Shown piece by piece: positions 59,093-64,000 of a stretch of 64,000 nt of DNA. This DNA comes from UBA9980 sp964436235 (GTDB taxonomy: Bacteria; Muiribacteriota; UBA9980), in the NCBI GenBank assembly GCA_964436235.1, contig CAYTCW010000003.1, positions 13,031 through 77,030 on the forward strand, given 5' to 3'. Position numbers and translations under genes: made by a program. The notes under the pieces are model-generated. The model searched no databases. It saw only the letters and a program-made list of their open reading frames with translations, and was not told the DNA's origin. Position 1 is the first letter of the stretch. Every line of letters begins with the position of its first letter.

Positions 59093-60975
59093 TTTTCTAT
59101 ATTATTAAAAATTCCGGCCTGAGAAGGTTTGGCATTTTTCACCTTTCTGGCTACGGCATATAGAGTATCGGCAATATATAGAAAACAATAAGGCTGTTCT
59201 TTTATAATAATCTCGTGTATGCGGTGATAACATTTCGTGCGGTGGTTCTGATCGATAGTCTGGCGCGCCTCATCGAGCAAAGTATCGACTTCGGGGTTCG
59301 CGTAAGAAATCGAATTCAATCCGAATTTTCCCTTCTTCATATCAGGTATATTAGAAGAATGCCATATACTGGATATGTCCGGATCATAACCGAGCGACCA
59401 GGTGAGTATGAACGCGTCGAATTGCGTGCTGTCGATAAGTTTAATGAAATCTTTCCACTCGAGCGTATCGATATTGACTTTAATGCCTATTTTTTTTAAC
59501 TCGCCCGCGACGAATTTAGCGCATAATTCACGGTCTTTATTTCCCGCGTTAATAAGCAGGCCGAATTCAAATCTCTGCACCTCGACGGTATCGTCATATC
59601 CGAAAAAAGACCTTAAATCGAATTTTTTCTCCAGAATTCCGTCTCCGTCTTCATCGCGCCAGCCGGCGCCTGATAATATTTTTTTTGCCTCCTGCATATC
59701 GTATGGTTTATTTTTAATGGAGGGGTTCGAAGCCCACGAAGAAGGATAAAAAGGGCCGTCGCTTATCTGCCCCAGATTGTAAAGGGTTTTATCGATGAGA
59801 CCGTTTTTATCTATGGCATAGCTTAAAGCGGTGCGGACCGCCTCGTCCGCAAATATGCGATTTTTGAGGTTCCAGCCTATATAGGTATATTCACGCTCGG
59901 GGTATTTAATTTTAACGAATCGATTTTCGAATTCAGGAGTATCGGTGAATTTAACGAACTGGTCGGGTTTCAACTGCATGATATCTATATTTCCCTGCAG
60001 CAGCTCTAAAAACATTATCGATTCATTTGGAATAATGCGATAGGTGATCTTTTCGATATCGGGGGCGCCGCCGAAATATTTTTCATTACGCAATAATATT
60101 ATATAATCTTCGAAAGCCCGTTCATTGAATTTAAATGGACCGGTGCCTACGGGAGTCATGTTGAAGCGGGCATTGAAAATATCCTGGCCGCTAAGCTTAT
60201 GACGCGGCAAAATCGGCATCTGCATGGCTTCGAAAGCGCGCGGCGTCGGATATTTAAATATCATTTTAACTCCGCCGCCGTCAGTTTTAACTACGGATTC
60301 TATCGCGCTTATGTTATAGCTGTCATAGGCCGGTATTTTTTTTATCTGCGAAACGGTTTCATAAGTAAATATAACGTCGTCTGCGGTAAAAGGCTTATCG
60401 TCATGCCATAGCACGCTTTTTTTCAACTCGATGTTAAATTCAGGCTTATATTCAGTTTTAACGATCGCAACACCGGCCTTTGATTCAAAAAGTTTACACA
60501 AAGAAAGGCAGAATGTGTTAGACCTTATCAATACAATATTTTTATCGTGCTTGGTAAAAGTTATTTTAAGCGCCTTATATTCTTCAGCAGTCAAATAATC
60601 CGGCAGCGGATTCGAAATTAAAAGCGAACGGCAGGCCGATTCGATTTTATTGAATCCGGCCGTGTCGATTTCAGCCGTATCAATTGTTATATACTGGTTT
60701 AAAAAAATTTCATAACTCTGGGCTAGTGAAAAAGATATCTTCATATTTTCGTCATATTTTAAAAGCCCGTTGAATATACGGTGATAAACCGCCGACGATG
60801 CATAATCGGAAGTCAGCAGAGGATTTAACGACACGACGTCGCCTTTTTGAGCTATAACGATAGATTTTAATGGATCGGCAAAAGCAGCCGCCGGAAAAAA
60901 GAGAAAAGCCAAAATAACGGAACCGGCAAAAACTGCCATAACAGTAACTTTAAATATATCTTTACAATTTTTCAT
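59074..60975 (-). CDS. Extracellular solute-binding protein, family 5, with insertion
   Basis: 633 residues, about 80-100 longer than most family 5 binding proteins (OppA/DppA). A signal peptide ends near AAAFADP (about 33); there is no lipobox Cys, so it is probably soluble or held by the signal. SBP_5 phrases: SIVIAQKGDVVSLNPLLTSDYAS, NGLLKYDENM, VLWHDDKPFTADDVIFTYE (about 190-208), PVGTGPFKF and LEWKDFIKLIDSTQFDAFILTW. Residues about 95-180 form an unusual insertion between the first sheet and the WHDDKPFTADDV motif. It binds peptides or similar for uptake, or acts as a sensor. GGTGATATT lies before ATG 60975. Confidence 0.88.
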   Translation of the reverse strand: MKNCKDIFKVTVMAVFAGSVILAFLFFPAAAFADPLKSIVIAQKGDVVSLNPLLTSDYASSAVYHRIFNGLLKYDENMKISFSLAQSYEIFLNQYITIDTAEIDTAGFNKIESACRSLLISNPLPDYLTAEEYKALKITFTKHDKNIVLIRSNTFCLSLCKLFESKAGVAIVKTEYKPEFNIELKKSVLWHDDKPFTADDVIFTYETVSQIKKIPAYDSYNISAIESVVKTDGGGVKMIFKYPTPRAFEAMQMPILPRHKLSGQDIFNARFNMTPVGTGPFKFNERAFEDYIILLRNEKYFGGAPDIEKITYRIIPNESIMFLELLQGNIDIMQLKPDQFVKFTDTPEFENRFVKIKYPEREYTYIGWNLKNRIFADEAVRTALSYAIDKNGLIDKTLYNLGQISDGPFYPSSWASNPSIKNKPYDMQEAKKILSGAGWRDEDGDGILEKKFDLRSFFGYDDTVEVQRFEFGLLINAGNKDRELCAKFVAGELKKIGIKVNIDTLEWKDFIKLIDSTQFDAFILTWSLGYDPDISSIWHSSNIPDMKKGKFGLNSISYANPEVDTLLDEARQTIDQNHRTKCYHRIHEIIIKEQPYCFLYIADTLYAVARKVKNAKPSQAGIFNNIEKWKIEN

Positions 60976-61024
60976 AATATCACCATTTCACCATTAAATA
61001 AATTTTTATTATACTTCAGAGTTT

Positions 61025-61053
61025 ATTATACTTCAATTTAAAGCCGTAGTCAA
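61025..61053 (-). promoter_or_regulatory. Promoter for the solute-binding protein, with duplicated -10 segment
   Basis: On the minus strand: TTGACT (61053-61048), 17 bp, TATAAT (61030-61025). The segment TTTATTATACTTCA on the plus strand occurs twice (61005-61018 and 61022-61035), so a second TATAAT lies 17 bp downstream. Confidence 0.7.
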
Positions 61054-61114
61054 TATTAATGTAACATATTAACGAAGTGTTTTTACCGCTTTTTTGATAA
61101 CGCTTTTTTGATTA

Positions 61115-61143
61115 TTGACAACTCCATTTAAAAATGATAGGAT
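61115..61143 (+). promoter_or_regulatory. Sigma-70-type promoter for the ankyrin gene
   Basis: TTGACA (61115-61120), 17 bp, TAGGAT (61138-61143). A leader of about 93 nt follows, ending in AAAGGAG before the ATG at 61243. Confidence 0.65.
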
Positions 61144-61242
61144 ATCCTTATTAAAATTGAGGCTTCCGTCAATAAACGATAATATATTTTTTTAGTTTTT
61201 ATTACAAATATTAACAATTATATTTAAAATAAAGGAGTTAAA

Positions 61243-62103
61243 ATGATTAAAAAAATCGCTGCAGCAGCTTTTATTTCACTCGCCTTCACCGGCGCCGCCT
61301 TCGCGGGCGATACTCAGCCCGGTAATTCGATAATCTACGCCGCTAAATATAAGGGCGCCGACGAAATTAAAGCGTTAATATCCGCCGGGGCGAAGGTGAA
61401 CGAACGCTCGGAAAAAGGCCGCACCGCATTAATGGAGGCCGCCGTTAAAGAAGACACCGAATCGGTCAAGCTGCTTTTAGACAATGGCGCCGACGTTAAA
61501 TTAACTACCAGCGCGGGTGAAACCGTTTTAATGCTTTCTTCGTTCAAAGGCAATATGGAAGTCATTAAAATGCTCGTTGAAAAAGGCGCCGATGTAAACG
61601 CCACCGATAACGACAGCGAAACCGTACTCATCAATTCCATAAATTATCGAGAAAATATAGAGGTAATTGAATATCTTCTCGAAAAAGGCGCCGATATCAA
61701 CGCTAAAGACAATATAGGCCAGACCGCGCTTGCAGTCGCCGCGCGCGAAGGTATTACGGCGATAGTCAAATTATTGATCGAAAAAGGCGCCGATATCAAC
61801 GCCGCTAACAATAAAGGAATTACGCCTCTGATGCAGGCCGCCGATAACGAAAAAGAAGAAACCGTCAAATTGATACTTGAAAAGCTGCCCGATAAAGACA
61901 TAAATATTAAAGACAATAACGGTAAAAATGCCCTGATGTACGCCGTTGAGAGTGATCTTAAAGAAGCCGTCAAATTAATAATAAATAAAAAAGCCGACGT
62001 GAACGCCGGCGACAACAATGGCCAAACCGCCCTGCAGTACGCTGAAACGCGGTCTAAAGACGGAGAAATTATATCGATGCTCAAAGCGGCGGGAGCTAAA
62101 TAA
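61243..62103 (+). CDS. Secreted ankyrin-repeat protein
   Basis: 286 residues. A signal peptide ends near AAFAGD (about 22). The rest is a stack of about eight ankyrin repeats of 33 residues with the usual pattern (GRTALMEAAVKEDTESVKLLLDNGADV, GETVLMLSS, GQTALAVAAREG, GITPLMQAADN), most ending EKGADINA or similar. Secreted bacterial ankyrin proteins mediate protein-protein contacts, protect periplasmic enzymes or act on hosts; nothing here distinguishes these. It is monocistronic with a promoter, Shine-Dalgarno AAAGGAG and a strong terminator. The divergent neighbour is the peptide-binding protein, but no functional link is evident. Confidence 0.92.
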   Translation: MIKKIAAAAFISLAFTGAAFAGDTQPGNSIIYAAKYKGADEIKALISAGAKVNERSEKGRTALMEAAVKEDTESVKLLLDNGADVKLTTSAGETVLMLSSFKGNMEVIKMLVEKGADVNATDNDSETVLINSINYRENIEVIEYLLEKGADINAKDNIGQTALAVAAREGITAIVKLLIEKGADINAANNKGITPLMQAADNEKEETVKLILEKLPDKDINIKDNNGKNALMYAVESDLKEAVKLIINKKADVNAGDNNGQTALQYAETRSKDGEIISMLKAAGAK

Positions 62104-62104
62104 T

Positions 62105-62143
62105 AAAAAAAATTAACCGGTTCAGTGCCGGTTAATTTTTTTT
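62105..62143. terminator. 16-bp bidirectional terminator
   Basis: 62105-62120 (eight A then TTAACCGG) pairs perfectly with 62128-62143 (CCGGTTAA then eight T) around a 7-nt loop. A and T tails serve both strands, between the ankyrin gene and the convergent HExxH gene. Confidence 0.9.
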
Positions 62144-62183
62144 TACTTATTTCGTATTTACAATTTAATTATATATTTATTTA

Positions 62184-63770
62184 CTACATATCCGTTATTT
62201 TATTCTCGGTCATTACCTGATTGGCTTTCTGCTCGCCAAGGAAGTTTTTAAGCGCTTCAGAAGCCGTTTTAAACGGAAGAACGCCCATGGCTTCGCGCGC
62301 CTGTATCATTTTAACTATATCTTCGTCGCTGAGGCCGTTTAATTTCAACCTGGAAAGTAAATCGGGAGTTACCGTCGATATGTTTATATTAAGATCTTTA
62401 GCTTTTGGCGCGGCCGGAATAACTCCGACTTTCATCCACAGATCAGGGCCGATATTAGCGTCGATATTATCTTGTTTCATTACCGTATTAAACAGCTCTT
62501 CTTTATAAACCGTCCATTTATTTTTTATGTCATAAAAAGTTTTCTGGTCCATGGTTTTTTGAACGTATTTAAGTTTGGCCTGATAATAATCGTGATAAAG
62601 GCCGCGCGCTTTATTAGAAACCGTGGCGTAATTAGTGCCTTCTAAAAATATTCTATAAAGAACCCTTTTATCTTCGGCGAATTCTTTTACCCAGCCTTTA
62701 ATAAAGCCTATAAAGTCTTTCGGGCGATGAAGATACATGACCGAAACCGATTTAACGAAAGGATCTTTAATGGCGCGCGAAGTTAAAATATCGTAGAAAA
62801 CTCCGGCAATCGCGCCTTCGGTCGAAAGTATCTGAAGTCCGTTCTTTAAAATGCCGGTTTTCTTTTTGGTAGTCTGCCATATATAACGGTCGCGGCGAAC
62901 GGGATCCTGTCTGGTGAATAAGAATTCTGAAATTCTGTATTTTTCGCGCTCTTCTTCTTTGAGTTTAAGAAGTGGATTCGTCGGTCCGTAAAGAGCTTCG
63001 AAAGCTTCAGCCCAACCTTCAAGATAAGCTAATCCGCGGTCGGATATAACCGGGCCGTCATGGCCCATATTGCTTTTCTTTTCGACGACGCCCATCTGCG
63101 AGCCGTACATATCGAACATAATTCCGTGAGCGTTTTCATGCGCGACCACAAGATCGAAAGTATCGTTTTTAATTGCGTCGGTAACTAAAAACATTTGCGG
63201 TATGTCTTCTATTATCGTAAGAGTGCTGAAGAAGAAATTCTTTCCGTCTTTTAAAGGAAGATAAGCCGGTATCTGACCGCAAGCCGGTCCGGTGCCCAAA
63301 CTCAATCCGACAAAACAGGCAATGGGTGAATTAATATATTGTTTATAAAACTCAGCGTATTTTTCATTGCCGGATTTTTTTATTAGATCATACTTAATCA
63401 TGCGCGCTATAACGCGTAATTTAGCTGAATCGAGCATCTCTTCTGATTTCATCAGATAAGGAATGGCGTCTTTTGCATACTCGCCGGCGCCTTCGAAAGG
63501 CATAACCTTAAAACCCGACTGACGGGCAACTTCAAGTTTTTCAAATTCATTGGTTACGCTTACCGATTCGGGCTGTCCGGCTGAATCGGCCATAGGGGCT
63601 ACCGAAATAAAGGCGTTTTCGGGTGAAAGCGGCACCTGATACTGAGGCGCTAAATAAGTCGTCGGCTTTTTAGCATAAAGCGCGCCCGGAAACAACGAAA
63701 CCAAAACGGCTATAACTAAAGCCGCCTGTAAAGACCTTTTAAATAAAACCAGATTGAGATTCTTCTTCAT
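62184..63770 (-). CDS. Secreted protein with HExxH motif and C-terminal helix-hairpin-helix
   Basis: 528 residues, not a named family to me. A signal peptide ends near LYAKKP (about 35). Near residue 210 is VVAHENAHGIMFDMYG, an HExxH (HENAH) zinc-peptidase motif; the glutamate-zincin third ligand may be E in LEGWAEAFEALYG about 45 residues later, spacing that fits. C-terminal residues about 470-520 (LLSRLKLNGLSDEDIVKMIQAREAMGVLPFKTASEALKNFLG) resemble ComEA-type helix-hairpin-helix or a related pair of hairpins. A secreted metallopeptidase is the best reading; the HhH end might bind DNA outside the cell. It has a perfect promoter and a 120-nt leader. Confidence 0.7.
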   Translation of the reverse strand: MKKNLNLVLFKRSLQAALVIAVLVSLFPGALYAKKPTTYLAPQYQVPLSPENAFISVAPMADSAGQPESVSVTNEFEKLEVARQSGFKVMPFEGAGEYAKDAIPYLMKSEEMLDSAKLRVIARMIKYDLIKKSGNEKYAEFYKQYINSPIACFVGLSLGTGPACGQIPAYLPLKDGKNFFFSTLTIIEDIPQMFLVTDAIKNDTFDLVVAHENAHGIMFDMYGSQMGVVEKKSNMGHDGPVISDRGLAYLEGWAEAFEALYGPTNPLLKLKEEEREKYRISEFLFTRQDPVRRDRYIWQTTKKKTGILKNGLQILSTEGAIAGVFYDILTSRAIKDPFVKSVSVMYLHRPKDFIGFIKGWVKEFAEDKRVLYRIFLEGTNYATVSNKARGLYHDYYQAKLKYVQKTMDQKTFYDIKNKWTVYKEELFNTVMKQDNIDANIGPDLWMKVGVIPAAPKAKDLNINISTVTPDLLSRLKLNGLSDEDIVKMIQAREAMGVLPFKTASEALKNFLGEQKANQVMTENKITDM

Positions 63771-63896
63771 ACTGCATTCCCCATTTCTACGATTTATTAA
63801 TTATTATGTCGCCGTAAAAGCCCCGCTCCCTGCAATAATGATATATCGCACTGCAGAACAACTTAAACAATATTACATTTTCAAATTGATGTCACA

Positions 63897-63925
63897 ATTA
63901 TACCAAAAATATATGATTATGTCAA
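63897..63925 (-). promoter_or_regulatory. Perfect consensus sigma-70 promoter for the HExxH gene
   Basis: On the minus strand: TTGACA (63925-63920), 17 bp, TATAAT (63902-63897) with extended -10 TG. Transcript start near 63890 gives a leader of about 120 nt. The last 75 bases of the window hold no gene; a GGGGAGGG at 63990-63998 could be the Shine-Dalgarno of a plus-strand gene beyond the edge. Confidence 0.8.
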
Positions 63926-64000
63926 AATTTTGTTGGATAAATTTTGTTAAATGTTTATTCCAATATTTCTCTGAATGATTATTTTTTGAAGGGGAGGGAG

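Noticed and set aside
61335..62084. Two antisense open frames across the ankyrin gene
   Set aside because: They mirror the 33-residue repeat on the other strand, giving repetitive Ser/Pro/Phe-rich peptides without start signals.
1..64000. tRNA or rRNA genes, CRISPR arrays, transposases
   Set aside because: I looked for T-arm-like GGTTCGAATCC segments, regularly spaced repeats and transposase motifs, and saw none outside coding sequence. A covariance-model scan would be the decisive test.

Overview
The window looks like a scaffold from an uncultured bacterium, probably a metagenome-assembled genome. It is moderately AT-rich, contains one 100-N gap (26318-26417) and carries no rRNA, tRNA, CRISPR array or insertion sequence that I can see. 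No gene fixes the phylum. The mix of a DUF5693-like membrane protein, FtsE/FtsX/EnvC-like/CtpA, many TPR and HEAT proteins, a MoxR-DUF58-BatA-type operon and a ferritin/rubredoxin pair would suit a poorly sampled candidate phylum. That is inference. The rubredoxin, ferritin and ferredoxin-type protein suggest an anaerobic or microaerobic life.

Layout. 1-4894 (minus): exonuclease fragment, DinG-type helicase, large membrane-anchored protein. 5275-6840 (plus): a secreted LEA-like, glycine-rich protein behind a consensus promoter. 6979-28534 (minus): a long run with a TPR protein, a fused membrane/spermidine-synthase-like/TPR protein and agmatinase, a pilin-like protein, the division and envelope set ctpA/envC-like/ftsX/ftsE, DUF5693-like and LmeA-like proteins, two GAF-GGDEF diguanylate cyclases, metK, an HDOD protein, a gap-truncated esterase and a putrescine aminotransferase-like enzyme. 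28809-36935 (mixed): a divergent HTH pair, rubredoxin, ferritin, a 52-residue small protein, a DUF362/ferredoxin protein, DeoD, a HEAT/TPR membrane protein and a secreted NlpC/P60-like protein. 37124-51123 (plus): an eight-gene MoxR operon with three MIDAS-bearing proteins. 51259-54929 (minus): an acidic RpoC-hybrid-motif-like protein and AlaS. 55081-57891 (plus): two zinc-ribbon proteins and 8-oxoguanine deaminase. 58007-60975 (minus): an oligopeptide-type binding protein and ATPase without permeases. 61243-62103 (plus): a secreted ankyrin protein. 62184-63770 (minus): a secreted HExxH protein.

Regulation can be read unusually well. Many transcription units start with a sigma-70-type promoter, often TTGACA or TTGAAA, 17 bp, TATAAT, and these promoters decide several start codons. 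All six convergent gene junctions hold one hairpin that can terminate both strands. Two genes (35396 minus, 55081 plus) have the -10 box so close to the start that their mRNAs should be leaderless. Ferritin has no ATG, GTG or TTG in its conserved reading frame and appears to start at ATC behind a perfect Shine-Dalgarno sequence.

The best candidates for under-described biology are the MoxR/MIDAS operon, the EnvC-like protein that has lost catalytic histidines beside FtsEX, the acidic stand-alone protein resembling an RNA polymerase beta-prime module, and the secreted LEA-like protein.
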